DNA of 64,000 bases from an uncultured Prevotellaceae bacterium. Lineage in GTDB: Bacteria > Bacteroidota > Bacteroidia > Bacteroidales > Muribaculaceae. A program made the position numbers and the translations under genes. Every line of letters starts with the position of its first letter. Within the stretch, counting starts at the first letter, position 1. The DNA is taken from the NCBI GenBank assembly GCA_900318345.1, contig ONKD01000005.1, positions 127,585 to 191,584 of the forward strand, in the 5' to 3' direction. The notes below the pieces were generated by a model. It was not told where the DNA came from. It worked only from the letters and a program-made list of their open reading frames with translations, and ran no database searches. Shown in pieces: positions 17,730 through 26,277 of this stretch.

Positions 17730-18887
17730 ATGGCAAAAGAGAATAAACGATTGCTGTCGCTCGACATCCTGCGTGGTATCACCATCGCGGGCATGCTGCT
17801 GGTGAACAATCCCGGCACATGGAGTTACCTATATAAGCCACTGGCTCACGCCGACTGGATCGGGCTTTCGCCCACCGACCTGGTGTTCCCGTTCTTCATC
17901 TTCTGCATGGGTGTGTCGATGGCTTTCTCACTGAAGAAGTTCAATTACAAACTGTCTGGCCCGTTGATGTGGAAAATCGTGCGCCGCACGGTCATCCTCT
18001 TCCTCATCGGCTGGGTGGTGCAGTGGTTCGGCCACTTGGTGCGTGGCTTGTGCAAGGGCGACCCCTTCAGCGAGGCGGTCAACAACCTCGACACGCTGCG
18101 TTACCTGGGCGTATTCCAGCGTCTGGCACTGGTCTATTTCTTCGGGTCATTGTGTGTCGTGCTGTTCAGCCGCAAGTTCATCCCGTGGCTCATCGGCATC
18201 ATCCTGGTGGTGTATGCCCTGATTTTGGGCTTGGGCAATGGCTATGACTTCTCGCTGAACAACATCATCGCCCAAATCGACAACAGCGTGCTGGGCACCA
18301 ATCACATGTACCACGAGAGCGCTTATGGCGAGAGCATCTCGTTTGACCCCGAGGGCATCTTGAGCACCCTGCCGTGTATTGCCCATGTGCTCATCGGTTA
18401 CCTGGCGGGCAGGATGATCATCGCGACCCATAACAACACCGAGCGGGTGACCACATTGCTCCTGTGGGGCACTGTGATGCTGCTTGCCGGCTGGTTGTTG
18501 CAATATGGCATCCCCTGTGGCAAGAAGATGTGGTCATCCACCTTTGTGCTCATCACCTGTGGCATGGCGATGTGCATCCAGGCGATGCTCATCTACTTTG
18601 TCGATATCAAGGGGCACAAGCGCTGGGGACGTTTCTTCGAGACCTTTGGCGTGAACCCGCTGGCGCTCTACCTGTTGGGTACGATCCTCGCCATCCTATT
18701 CGGGGCAATTCCCATTGGCCATGATGCCGAGGGTGGCAACATCACGATTCACAGCGCGGTTTATAACTTCTTCCAGTCATTCTGCAATGAGTACACGGCA
18801 TCGGCACTTTATGCCATCGCCTTTGTGATGCTCAACTGGATTGTGGGCCGCGTGCTGTATAAAAAGAAAATTTACATCAAGATATAA
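17730..18887 (+). CDS. DUF5009 / acyltransferase-3-like membrane protein, probable MurNAc transporter (MurT-like)
   Basis: A 385-residue polytopic inner-membrane protein with about 10 helices. It begins MAKENKRLLSLDILRG, the DUF5009/DUF1624 pattern shared with heparan-alpha-glucosaminide acetyltransferase-like proteins (SLDILRGITIAGMLLVN, a later WIGLSPTDLVFPFFIFCMG). A TTG at 17724 could extend it by two codons, but ATG 17730 is preferred. In Tannerella forsythia the membrane protein between namZ/ampG and murK/murQ was reported as the MurNAc transporter MurT, and I believe it is of this family (from memory). The same position here supports that role. An O-acetyltransferase role on amino sugars is the alternative. 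Confidence 0.72.
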   Translation: MAKENKRLLSLDILRGITIAGMLLVNNPGTWSYLYKPLAHADWIGLSPTDLVFPFFIFCMGVSMAFSLKKFNYKLSGPLMWKIVRRTVILFLIGWVVQWFGHLVRGLCKGDPFSEAVNNLDTLRYLGVFQRLALVYFFGSLCVVLFSRKFIPWLIGIILVVYALILGLGNGYDFSLNNIIAQIDNSVLGTNHMYHESAYGESISFDPEGILSTLPCIAHVLIGYLAGRMIIATHNNTERVTTLLLWGTVMLLAGWLLQYGIPCGKKMWSSTFVLITCGMAMCIQAMLIYFVDIKGHKRWGRFFETFGVNPLALYLLGTILAILFGAIPIGHDAEGGNITIHSAVYNFFQSFCNEYTASALYAIAFVMLNWIVGRVLYKKKIYIKI

Positions 18888-18952
18888 TCCCTGGGTTTCT
18901 TTGGGAACCTAAACATTCAAGACAATTAATAACTAAAAAAACATAGAATATT

Positions 18953-19804
18953 ATGATGATTTTGATTGCTGATTGTGGCTCCACCAAGATTAATTGGTGC
19001 CTGCTCAACGGAAAAGAAAAGGTAGCTCAGATTTTTACTACCGGCATGAACGCGCTCTTGCTCACCGAGGAGGAGATGAAGGAACAGATCAAGCGTGAAC
19101 TCATACCACACCTCACTAACTACAAGGTGGATGAGATCTACTACTATGGTGCTGGCATCATCTCTGACGAAATCAAGCAGCAGGTGGTTAATGCCCTGAG
19201 GGCCAACCTGCCCACTGTCGGCAAGGTTGAGGTGGCTAGTGATTTGCTGGCAGCAGCCCGCGCCGTGTGTGGCCGCAAGCCCGGCATCGCCTGCATCCTG
19301 GGCACGGGCAGCAACTCGTGCTATTATGATGGCGAGAAGGTGGTGCAGAACGTGTCACCGTTGGGCTATATCTTGGGCGATGAGGGCAGTGGCGCTGTGC
19401 TGGGCAAGCTGCTCGTGGGCGACGTGTTGAAGAAGCAGTTGCCCCCGCACCTGTGTGACAAGTTCATGAAGGAGTATAACCTCGACTACACCACGATCAT
19501 CACGTCGGTTTACCGCAAGCCTGCAGCCAACCGTTTCCTGGCTCAGTTCGCACCCTTCCTGGAGCACAACATCGACGAGCCATCGATCCACAACATCGTC
19601 TTGCGCTCGTTCACCGATTTCTTTACCCGTAATGTTGCCAGTTACCCCAATTACAAGGAATTGCCTTGTAACTTCGTGGGCTCCATTGCATTATGTGAGA
19701 AGAATGTCCTCAAGGAGGCTGCCGAGCCCCTGGGCATTTCCATCGGCACGATCATGAAGGATCCCATGGAGGGCCTGATTAAATATCACAGCACCGCCGA
19801 ATAA
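18953..19804 (+). CDS. murK: MurNAc kinase-like protein (MurK-like, BadF/BcrA ATPase family)
   Basis: A 283-residue cytoplasmic kinase of the BadF/BcrA family with intact nucleotide loops: ADCGSTKINW (phosphate 1), ACILGTGSNS (phosphate 2) and LGDEGSGAVLG. It probably phosphorylates imported MurNAc to MurNAc-6-phosphate, the substrate of the MurQ encoded 21 bases downstream. GlcNAc is a possible second substrate. It is the normal-looking partner of the divergent copy at 3501-4367. An ATG pair leaves the start uncertain by one codon. Confidence 0.82.
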   Translation: MMILIADCGSTKINWCLLNGKEKVAQIFTTGMNALLLTEEEMKEQIKRELIPHLTNYKVDEIYYYGAGIISDEIKQQVVNALRANLPTVGKVEVASDLLAAARAVCGRKPGIACILGTGSNSCYYDGEKVVQNVSPLGYILGDEGSGAVLGKLLVGDVLKKQLPPHLCDKFMKEYNLDYTTIITSVYRKPAANRFLAQFAPFLEHNIDEPSIHNIVLRSFTDFFTRNVASYPNYKELPCNFVGSIALCEKNVLKEAAEPLGISIGTIMKDPMEGLIKYHSTAE

Positions 19805-19825
19805 ACGACTAAAAAAGGAAAGATT

Positions 19826-20641
19826 ATGGCTTTTGAGAAAATTAGCGAACAACCGTCGCTTTACGATAACCTGGAAAAGAAATCGGTGCATGAAATACTC
19901 ACCGATATCAACCGGGAGGATCACAAGGTGGCCGATGCGGTGCAGAAGACCATACCGCAAATCGAGCGCCTCGTGACCGGCATCGTTGAGCGCATGAAAA
20001 AAGGTGGTCGCATCTTCTATATGGGTGCGGGTACCAGTGGGCGACTGGGTGTCCTCGACGCCAGCGAGATACCCCCCACCTTCGGTATGCCGCCGGGCTG
20101 GATCATCGGTATCATTGCTGGTGGTGATATCGCACTGCGCAATGCCGTCGAGAATGCCGAGGACGACACCGAGCAGGGATGGAAGGACTTGCTGGAGTAC
20201 AAGGTCACGCCGCTGGATACGGTCATCGGCATCGCTGCATCGGGCACCACGCCCTATGTCATCGGTGCACTGCGTGACGCGCGAGCCAACGGCTGCCTCA
20301 CGGCTGCCATAACCAGCAATCCTGGTGCTCCCGTCAGCGAAGCCGCCGAGATCGCCATCGAGATGGTCGTCGGCCCAGAGTATCTCACCGGCAGTTCACG
20401 CATGAAGAGCGGCACGGGTCAAAAACTCATCTGCAACATGATTTCGACCTGTGTGATGATTCAGATGGGACGTGTCAAGGGCAACAAGATGGTGAACATG
20501 CAGCTCACTAACCAGAAGTTGGTGGACCGCGGCACGCGCTGGCTTGTCGATGAACTGAAACTCCCCTATGACGAGGCTAAGCGCTTGCTGTTGCTTCACG
20601 GCTCGGTAAAAAAGGCCATCGACGCCTATCGCGCTTCATAA
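19826..20641 (+). CDS. murQ: N-acetylmuramic acid 6-phosphate etherase
   Basis: A 271-residue SIS-domain lyase that removes D-lactate from MurNAc-6-phosphate, yielding GlcNAc-6-phosphate. The family signature is plain: GAGTSGRLGVLDASEIPPTF near residue 68, then IAASGTTPYVIGAL, ITSNPGAP and YLTGSSRMKSGTGQK, with the C-terminal helical tail. The length suits the shorter Bacteroidota forms. It directly follows the kinase gene, completing the pathway MurNAc to MurNAc-6-P to GlcNAc-6-P. Confidence 0.95.
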   Translation: MAFEKISEQPSLYDNLEKKSVHEILTDINREDHKVADAVQKTIPQIERLVTGIVERMKKGGRIFYMGAGTSGRLGVLDASEIPPTFGMPPGWIIGIIAGGDIALRNAVENAEDDTEQGWKDLLEYKVTPLDTVIGIAASGTTPYVIGALRDARANGCLTAAITSNPGAPVSEAAEIAIEMVVGPEYLTGSSRMKSGTGQKLICNMISTCVMIQMGRVKGNKMVNMQLTNQKLVDRGTRWLVDELKLPYDEAKRLLLLHGSVKKAIDAYRAS

Positions 20642-20715
20642 ACTACGAATTACAAATTAAACAAATTATTTAACCCTGCGTTATCCAATTAGTTAGATTG
20701 ACGTGATTCGTAGTT
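20641..20715. repeat. Intergenic palindrome (REP-like)
   Basis: AACTACGAAT at 20641-20650 and its inverted copy ATTCGTAGTT at 20706-20715 enclose an AT-rich spacer between murQ and the SGNH gene. It shares its core with the copy at 52692-52712. Confidence 0.6.
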
Positions 20716-20722
20716 TGATAAT

Positions 20723-21376
20723 ATGAAAAAGATAGCATTAGTAGTTGTGACGGCACTCATGTGCCTCACCGCCCTGGCTCAGGCCAACCAGGACCCGTAC
20801 TATGCCCGACGCGCGACGCTGTTTGACGAGTTGCCCATCGGCAAGAAAGATATTGTCATGCTGGGCAACAGCCTCACCGACGGCTGTGAGTTCAACGAAC
20901 TGCTGGGGAACCGTCACATCAAGAACCGTGGCATTGTGGGCGATATTGTGCAGGGCCTCATCGACCGCATTGGGCCCATCATCGAGGGGCAACCCAAGAA
21001 GTTGTTCATCATGAGCGGCGTGAACGACATATCTCACGACGTGAGCGCCGACAGCATCGCCCGCGTGATGGAAAAACTCATCGTCATGGTCAAGCAGGGT
21101 AGCCCCAGGACAAAGATTTACCTGCAAAGCCTCTTACCCTTTAACAACGACGTGAGGGAATGGAAACTGCTCAAGGGGCGTGACCACGTCGTGGTCGAGG
21201 CCAACATCTTGCTTGAGCAGGTCGCTCGTCGCCAGGGGGTGACGTGGATTAACCTATATCCGCTGTTTGCCGATGAGCAGGGTAGGCTGCGTGCCGAATT
21301 GACCAACGATGGCCTACACCTCATGGGCAAGGGTTACCTCATCTGGCGTGATGCCATCCGCCCTTATATCAAGTAG
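20723..21376 (+). CDS. Secreted SGNH/GDSL-family esterase
   Basis: A 217-residue exported hydrolase (signal peptide to LAQA). Block I is MLGNSLTDG with the Ser nucleophile, block III is GVNDIS, and block V is DGLHL with the Asp and His. This arrangement matches the SGNH lipase/sialate O-acetylesterase-like group. As last gene of the murein-recycling run it may remove O-acetyl groups from MurNAc or related sugars in the periplasm; this is inference from context. Length is complete. Confidence 0.85.
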   Translation: MKKIALVVVTALMCLTALAQANQDPYYARRATLFDELPIGKKDIVMLGNSLTDGCEFNELLGNRHIKNRGIVGDIVQGLIDRIGPIIEGQPKKLFIMSGVNDISHDVSADSIARVMEKLIVMVKQGSPRTKIYLQSLLPFNNDVREWKLLKGRDHVVVEANILLEQVARRQGVTWINLYPLFADEQGRLRAELTNDGLHLMGKGYLIWRDAIRPYIK

Positions 21377-21414
21377 GTTTTAGGCATTAGGCTTCAGGTA
21401 GCGTCCGCACGCTA

Positions 21415-21444
21415 ACCCCCACGCAAAGACGCCAAGGCGCAAAG
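21415..21444 (+). repeat. Dispersed CGCAAAG-type box
   Basis: CCCCCACGCAAAG followed by ACGCCAAGGCGCAAAG. Related boxes lie at 31725, 37937 and, inverted, at 62893. Confidence 0.55.
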
Positions 21445-21456
21445 ATTATTATAGCA

Positions 21457-21495
21457 AGCATCCGCGTTCCGTTGGTTAGTTGGAATGCGGATGCT
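21457..21495. terminator. Hairpin between convergent genes
   Basis: 14-bp arms (21457-21470 and 21482-21495) with one G-U pair and an 11-base loop. It lies between the SGNH gene (+) and the dockerin-tailed gene (-). There is no strong T tract on either side, so terminator function is tentative. Confidence 0.5.
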
Positions 21496-21512
21496 CATCT
21501 ATTATCTAATAT

Positions 21513-21582
21513 CTGTTAACTATTAACTGTTAACTATTAACTATTAACTATTAACTGTTAACTATTAACTATTAACTGTTAT
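21513..21582 (+). repeat. Ten 7-bp units, CTRTTAA type
   Basis: Perfectly phased CTGTTAA and CTATTAA units (the last is CTGTTAT) fill the gap right up to 3 bases from the stop codon of the minus-strand gene. Confidence 0.85.
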
Positions 21583-21584
21583 CT

Positions 21585-22961
21585 CTACCACTGTCCAGAG
21601 AGCAAGTAGTCAATCAGCGCGGTGACGTCGGCGATGGTCACGTCTGTGTTCAAGTTACAGTCAGCATTGTCCAGGCTGATGCCCGTGCCGTTGCCGCTCA
21701 GCAGGTAGTCGATAAGGGCGGTAACGTCGGCAATGGTGACCTCATTGTTCATGTTCACGTCGCCGCGCAGGCCAGCGGTGGGCATGTCCTCTTCACCCTC
21801 AACCCACATGTAGGCAAACAGGTAACGGTCTGCGACATTGGCCAGACGGGTACCCTCGCCAGTGGTGATGTCCACCTCATAGAACGAAGTGTCATACTTG
21901 CGGTTGGCCTTCCAATTCAAGTCGCTCAGGGGATTCCAGTTGCCCCAGTCATCAAATCCCATACCTGAGTTGTAATAACCCATCCAGTACATCTTGTTGG
22001 GGTCATCCTTGCTGAAGCAGGCTGCCTGGCGCCTCATCTGTGAGCTATAACCGGTACCGGCGCGCTGATCGGCAATCATGAGGCCCGATTGAAGGTCAAA
22101 CTCATACAGATGTGATCCGCTCAGCTGGCCATCGATGTCATAGAGTTTGCCGTCCTCGGCGGGCTCGGCTGCTGTGCCACCTCCGCTGGTCAGGGCAAAC
22201 GCGCGGCCCTCGCTGTTGATGGCAAAGGTGACGAAGTTCTCGTAGTAAAGACCGGGAGTGATTTGGCTGATTTCCATCTTGTCAAGGTCGATGGTGCAGA
22301 TGGCGTAACCGCTGTCGGTCGAGTCGGCTGATTCTTCGGCAAAGAAGTCAGGATCGTTCAGGATCGAGTCGGGCAGGTATTTGTTGGTGATGTGAAACAG
22401 GCCATACACCTTGCCGTCCTTGGGATTCACGGCCATGCCGGCTGATTCCAGGCAGTCCCATGCAGGACGGATCTCGCTCGAGATCAGGTCACCGGTCTGG
22501 GCATCCCATTTGCGCACGGCAAAGCGGGTCGTGTCGTTGGTGACCCAGGTGCCGTCAGGGTTCTGCATGTCGGTGCGTGACATCACTGTGGTGAGGATGC
22601 CATCGGCAATGATGGCGCCCGAGTTGGCATACATCATGTTGAAGTTGGCAGCCCACAGCGCCTTGGCATCATCGGTAAACCTGCCATTGCTATAGAAATC
22701 GGCCTTGTTGACTGCGGGATCCTTTTCGGGCATGGTCAACGTGGAGCCGTTCCATTCCATCTTGTACAGGCCTTGCTGCACGATGAAGATGGCCTTTTGC
22801 AGTGTGTAATTCCATCCCACATACTCGCTGTAAACCCCATTGGGATAATCGTCGTCGCGGCTGGTTTGATACACACCGTGGAAGGTGATGTTTTGTGCCA
22901 TAATACTCAGGCCGAAGCATGCCATAACGGCAAGAATAGTAGTTCTTGTGATTCTTGTCAT
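21585..22961 (-). CDS. Secreted protein of unknown function with dockerin-like C-terminus
   Basis: A 458-residue exported protein (signal peptide to IMAQ). Residues about 25-385 look like a beta-propeller-type or repeated beta fold (KVYGLFHITN, GRAFALTSGGG, LYEFDLQSG) of unknown function. The last ~65 residues hold two dockerin type I-like calcium-binding repeats: DVNMNNEVTIADVTALIDYLL and a second unit DCNLNTDVTIADVTALIDYLL. No cohesin gene is in the window, so the tail is better viewed as a surface or anchoring module. It has its own promoter at 23135-23166. Confidence 0.8.
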   Translation of the reverse strand: MTRITRTTILAVMACFGLSIMAQNITFHGVYQTSRDDDYPNGVYSEYVGWNYTLQKAIFIVQQGLYKMEWNGSTLTMPEKDPAVNKADFYSNGRFTDDAKALWAANFNMMYANSGAIIADGILTTVMSRTDMQNPDGTWVTNDTTRFAVRKWDAQTGDLISSEIRPAWDCLESAGMAVNPKDGKVYGLFHITNKYLPDSILNDPDFFAEESADSTDSGYAICTIDLDKMEISQITPGLYYENFVTFAINSEGRAFALTSGGGTAAEPAEDGKLYDIDGQLSGSHLYEFDLQSGLMIADQRAGTGYSSQMRRQAACFSKDDPNKMYWMGYYNSGMGFDDWGNWNPLSDLNWKANRKYDTSFYEVDITTGEGTRLANVADRYLFAYMWVEGEEDMPTAGLRGDVNMNNEVTIADVTALIDYLLSGNGTGISLDNADCNLNTDVTIADVTALIDYLLSGQW

Positions 22962-23128
22962 TGTTTTTAAATTGTTAAGTGTTTTTAGTAAATAAGGTTA
23001 ATCAATCTCTTGATGTAGTATCCTACTATATAATGTGATGGTAGTCGTGCTCCTGTCCCTAGAACGCAAGGCTGCGATACCGTCACTCGGCATGGCACCT
23101 TCCGTTTTGACTCTATTTTTGACAAAAG
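22962..23128 (-). other. Long leader of the dockerin-tailed gene
   Basis: About 165 bases separate the predicted transcription start from the ATG. An AT-rich part borders the gene. The stretch 23040-23105 is unusually GC-rich for a leader. I recognise no riboswitch class. Confidence 0.35.
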
Positions 23129-23134
23129 CGGTGA

Positions 23135-23166
23135 CAAATGTACAGCAGATAATTCAATTATGCAAC
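23135..23166 (-). promoter_or_regulatory. Promoter of the dockerin-tailed gene
   Basis: On the minus strand, GTTG (23166-23163), 20 bases, TACATTTG (23142-23135), matching TAnnTTTG. Confidence 0.65.
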
Positions 23167-23214
23167 TTTTATTGTGTATATTTTTAAAAAATAAAGCAAA
23201 ATGAAAAATAGCAA

Positions 23215-23241
23215 GGGCAACAAGTATCTAGCCTGTTGCCC
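23215..23241 (-). terminator. Terminator of the ATPase-DUF4435 gene
   Basis: GGGCAACA (23215-23222) pairs with TGTTGCCC (23234-23241). On the minus strand a T-rich stretch follows. Confidence 0.75.
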
Positions 23242-23276
23242 CCTTTACTTTACCTATGTTATTCAATAGGCGTGAG

Positions 23277-24839
23277 TTATGCCTCAATCTCGAAGCATTC
23301 CTTGATAGCAGCACGTATCTTGTGCCCCTCGGCATTATTGCTCTTGAGGATGTTGAGCACGCCGCGAATGTAGTCCTCCTTGTTCTTGTAGCCACACAAT
23401 ACGGCCACGTTGCTCTCGCCAATCATCAGTTTTTGGTTATACACCTTGAGGATGCTGGCATAATCCTCATTGTCCTCATAGGTGTGGAACTCCCGGCACA
23501 GCTGGTCATACATCCCGCGGGGGTTGATCTCGCTCACCAGTTCCACCATGTGCTCCTCAAGGGCGCTGATGTTGCGGAACTTTTGGTCGATGCGCACCTC
23601 CACGTCACGTTTCACGCGGTGGCGCACGTGCATGAGGGCCTGTTGCTTGAGCTCACGGGTGAACATGTCGATAACACGTCTTTTCACCTTGGGGAAAACG
23701 AGGTTCTCGTTGCGGCGCTTGTAGCGCGCCACGGCACGGATGACGCCCTCGAGCATGAACAGGTTCTCGACCTCGGCGACATTGGGCACGAGGATGTTCT
23801 TGTTGCGCAAGTATTCCACCTCAGGGTCGCTGCGGCGGTCGCGGTCCACGATGCCGCGGCTCTCCAGCTGGTGGAATCCCTTGAGGTCGCCAAAGGAGCG
23901 CACGGTCTCGATCACCTTGTTGCAACTGCCCAGCGGCTTGATGGTGTACTCGGGGAAGATGAGCGGGTAAAGCCTGGAATCGATGCTGTGTTTCTCGTCG
24001 CCCTCAACAAACAGGACTGGCTTGCGGCTGCCCAGCAGGTCGAGCATCGCGATGTCCAGGTCGCGGCTTGATGACATCACCTCATAGTCCCACGCCATGG
24101 CCTCGGGGTCAAAGGCCTTGACCCACACGCACTGGTTGTCGGTGCGCGAACTGGCAAATTCCACGTCATGAGTGTTGTAGATAAATGTGCAGTCGGGGCG
24201 CATCTGCTCGAGAATGTTCCACAACGTGCGCATGATGCTGCTGTGGATAAACGTCTCGGGGTCATCGACCAGGATGGCCGCATCGGGCATGGCATATTGC
24301 ACGGCGCCGATGTAGTAGAGAACCGATTTCTCGCCATCGCTCAATCGCCTCAGCGGATACTTGTCCTCAAATCCCTCGCTGGTGAACATGAGTTTGCCGT
24401 TCTCGCGCAGCACTTTGTTCTTGGGGAAAACCTCCTGCCATTTCTTTACTGTGACATCAAGTTTGGTCTTGGGGAACTCCATTTGCTCGCCCATGAGCTT
24501 GTGAGCCTTGAAGTTCATCAGTTCGCGCAACTCATCGTTGAGCATCACGTAGAACAGTTTGTCAAACTCGGTCTCGGCATAGTTCTTGACCTGTGGGTTG
24601 GCCTCGTTCATGCGGTTGAACATTTCCTCGATGGATCCGGGCAACACTTGGCTGTTGGTCGAGGGGAACATCGACTTCAATGCCGAGATGCGGTAGGCCT
24701 TGTCGCCCAGTTCCTCAACCAGCTGTGAGCAAAACCGGCTTTTGCCCGACCCATTGGCACCGATGATGGTAATCTGTCGTGACTCCTCTAGCACGTCGGG
24801 CTCTCTTCCGTCTATCCTTTTTGGTAGTCTAATGTCCAT
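23277..24839 (-). CDS. ABC-type ATPase fused to DUF4435 (TOPRIM-like) domain
   Basis: A 520-residue cytoplasmic protein. The N-terminal ATPase shows Walker A GANGSGKS (27-34), an ABC signature LSDGE (166-170), Walker B AAILVDDPE (187-195) and the H-loop NTHD (His224). From about 270 a DUF4435/TOPRIM-like domain follows: VLFVEGDE with Glu279, then GIVDRDRRSD with the D-x-D pair at 332/334. The same two parts occur as separate proteins in PARIS (AriA/AriB) and, as a related fold, in OLD nucleases, both anti-phage systems. A DNA- or RNA-directed nuclease controlled by ATP is inferred. It could instead be a housekeeping Bacteroidales protein. It stands alone, divergent from the permease gene. Confidence 0.75.
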   Translation of the reverse strand: MDIRLPKRIDGREPDVLEESRQITIIGANGSGKSRFCSQLVEELGDKAYRISALKSMFPSTNSQVLPGSIEEMFNRMNEANPQVKNYAETEFDKLFYVMLNDELRELMNFKAHKLMGEQMEFPKTKLDVTVKKWQEVFPKNKVLRENGKLMFTSEGFEDKYPLRRLSDGEKSVLYYIGAVQYAMPDAAILVDDPETFIHSSIMRTLWNILEQMRPDCTFIYNTHDVEFASSRTDNQCVWVKAFDPEAMAWDYEVMSSSRDLDIAMLDLLGSRKPVLFVEGDEKHSIDSRLYPLIFPEYTIKPLGSCNKVIETVRSFGDLKGFHQLESRGIVDRDRRSDPEVEYLRNKNILVPNVAEVENLFMLEGVIRAVARYKRRNENLVFPKVKRRVIDMFTRELKQQALMHVRHRVKRDVEVRIDQKFRNISALEEHMVELVSEINPRGMYDQLCREFHTYEDNEDYASILKVYNQKLMIGESNVAVLCGYKNKEDYIRGVLNILKSNNAEGHKIRAAIKECFEIEA

Positions 24840-24971
24840 AACAGAATGTGTTTTGTTTTCTAGTGGGTAAAATTAGGGATTTATTTTTATTGCGCCAAGT
24901 ATTTGTGGTCTAAAGTGCCAAAACATGCTTTTTTTAACGTATTTATATTATCTGTTATGCGTTTTTATTGG

Positions 24972-24979
24972 TAATTTTG
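24972..24979 (+). promoter_or_regulatory. -7 element TAATTTTG ahead of the permease gene
   Basis: Exact TAnnTTTG match only 9 bases before ATG 24989, implying a very short or absent leader. No clear -33 box was found. Confidence 0.4.
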
Positions 24980-24988
24980 CCTGCAGTT

Positions 24989-26230
24989 ATGATGGACTAT
25001 GTAAACGCTTTTGTGTCGATGCTCAACGGCATGTCTCCTTACCTGTTGCTGGGCTTTTTCATCGCGGGACTGCTGCATGCCTTTGTCCCGTCGGCAATCT
25101 ATAGCCGTTATCTGGCAGGGACGGGGCTGCGCTCGGTGGCGACAGCGGCCGCCTTTGGCGTCCCGTTGCCCCTGTGTTCATGTGGTGTGCTGCCCACGGC
25201 GGTGGCGTTGCGCCGCAGTGGGGCCTCGCGTGCCGCTTCCACGTCGTTTCTCATCGCCACGCCCCAGACGGGTGTAGATAGCATTGCTGCTACTTTCTCG
25301 ATGATGGGATTGCCGTTTGCCATCCTGCGTCCTGTGGCGGCATTGGTGACTGCCTTGCTGGGCGGCATGGCGGTTGGCCATTGGGAGCGCAAGGGCGCCC
25401 TCGGTGAGGTGGGCGACGAGGGTAACTACGAGTTCAGCGAGTTGCCCAAGGGCTTCTGGAACAAGGTGCTGGAGACATTTAAATATGGCTTCTTTGACAT
25501 GATGCAGAGCATCGGCCGCTGGTTGCTCATCGGCCTGGTGGTGGCGACACTCATCACCGTGTTGCTGCCCGATGATTTCTTCTCGACCTATGCCCGCTGG
25601 CCGCTGTTGAACATGTTCATCATTGTGGCTGTGGCCGTGCCCATGTATGTGTGCGCCACGGGTTCCATTCCCATTGCTGCCGCTCTCATGCTCAAGGGCA
25701 TGTCGCCCGGCTGCGCCCTGGTGCTGCTCATGGCAGGACCTGCAGCCAACTTGGCCTCGATGTTCGTCGTCAACAACGCCTTTGGACGCAAGGCGACCAT
25801 CGTTTATCTGCTGTCGATCATTGGCGGCGCGATAGGCTTTGGCGTGCTGGTGGACTACTGGCCTGGGCTGCGCGAGGTCTTTGTCAACGCCATGCCCCAT
25901 CACGTCATGCATCATGGCATGCATGTCTCGTGGCTCAACACGCTGTGCAGCATCGCCTTAATTGGTATGATTGTTGCCGCCTTGGGCGCAAAATACTGGA
26001 AATCCTATACAATCAAACGTAATAAAACTACTGCAATGAGAGAATTTAAAATCAAGGGCATGATGTGTGCCCACTGCAAGGCTAACGTGGAAAAGGGTAT
26101 TGCCGCACTTCCTGGTGTGGAGAATGTGACCGTTGATCTCGCTAAGGGCACCGCCCTCGTCGAGAGCTCTATCCCCGACCAGATCATCATCGACTGCATC
26201 GAGGACCTCGGCTACCAGTACGTGCCTTAA
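24989..26230 (+). CDS. SO_0444-type permease (Cu/Zn efflux-like) with C-terminal HMA domain
   Basis: A 413-residue inner-membrane protein of the DUF318/SO_0444 permease family with about 8-10 helices. Family blocks are visible: VPLPLCSCGVLPTAVAL, ATPQTGVDS, ATGSIPIAAAL and AGPAANLASM. A His-rich stretch (PHHVMHHGMH) lies near residue 300. The last ~65 residues form a heavy-metal-associated domain with the copper-type motif GMMCAHCKANVE. Export of a soft metal such as copper or zinc is inferred. A TTG at 24968 would lengthen the frame but lies upstream of the predicted promoter element, so ATG 24989 is chosen. Confidence 0.85.
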   Translation: MMDYVNAFVSMLNGMSPYLLLGFFIAGLLHAFVPSAIYSRYLAGTGLRSVATAAAFGVPLPLCSCGVLPTAVALRRSGASRAASTSFLIATPQTGVDSIAATFSMMGLPFAILRPVAALVTALLGGMAVGHWERKGALGEVGDEGNYEFSELPKGFWNKVLETFKYGFFDMMQSIGRWLLIGLVVATLITVLLPDDFFSTYARWPLLNMFIIVAVAVPMYVCATGSIPIAAALMLKGMSPGCALVLLMAGPAANLASMFVVNNAFGRKATIVYLLSIIGGAIGFGVLVDYWPGLREVFVNAMPHHVMHHGMHVSWLNTLCSIALIGMIVAALGAKYWKSYTIKRNKTTAMREFKIKGMMCAHCKANVEKGIAALPGVENVTVDLAKGTALVESSIPDQIIIDCIEDLGYQYVP

Positions 26231-26235
26231 ACGTC

Positions 26236-26277
26236 AGTTAGAAGTTAGAAGTGATAAGTTAGGAGTTTTGAGTTTTT
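26236..26277 (+). repeat. Six 7-bp units leading into the four-helix-bundle gene
   Basis: Units AGTTAGA, AGTTAGA, AGTGATA, AGTTAGG, AGTTTTG and AGTTTTT run in perfect 7-base phase up to the ATG at 26278. They are the inverted counterpart of the array at 26635-26667. Confidence 0.75.

Noticed and set aside
21513-21582. CRISPR-like array
   Set aside because: Units are 7 bp with no spacers; not a CRISPR and no cas genes are in the window.
23277-24839. Direct naming as a PARIS system
   Set aside because: Domain order is similar but a single 520-residue chain and a solitary setting are not enough to assign it; reported as a candidate only.
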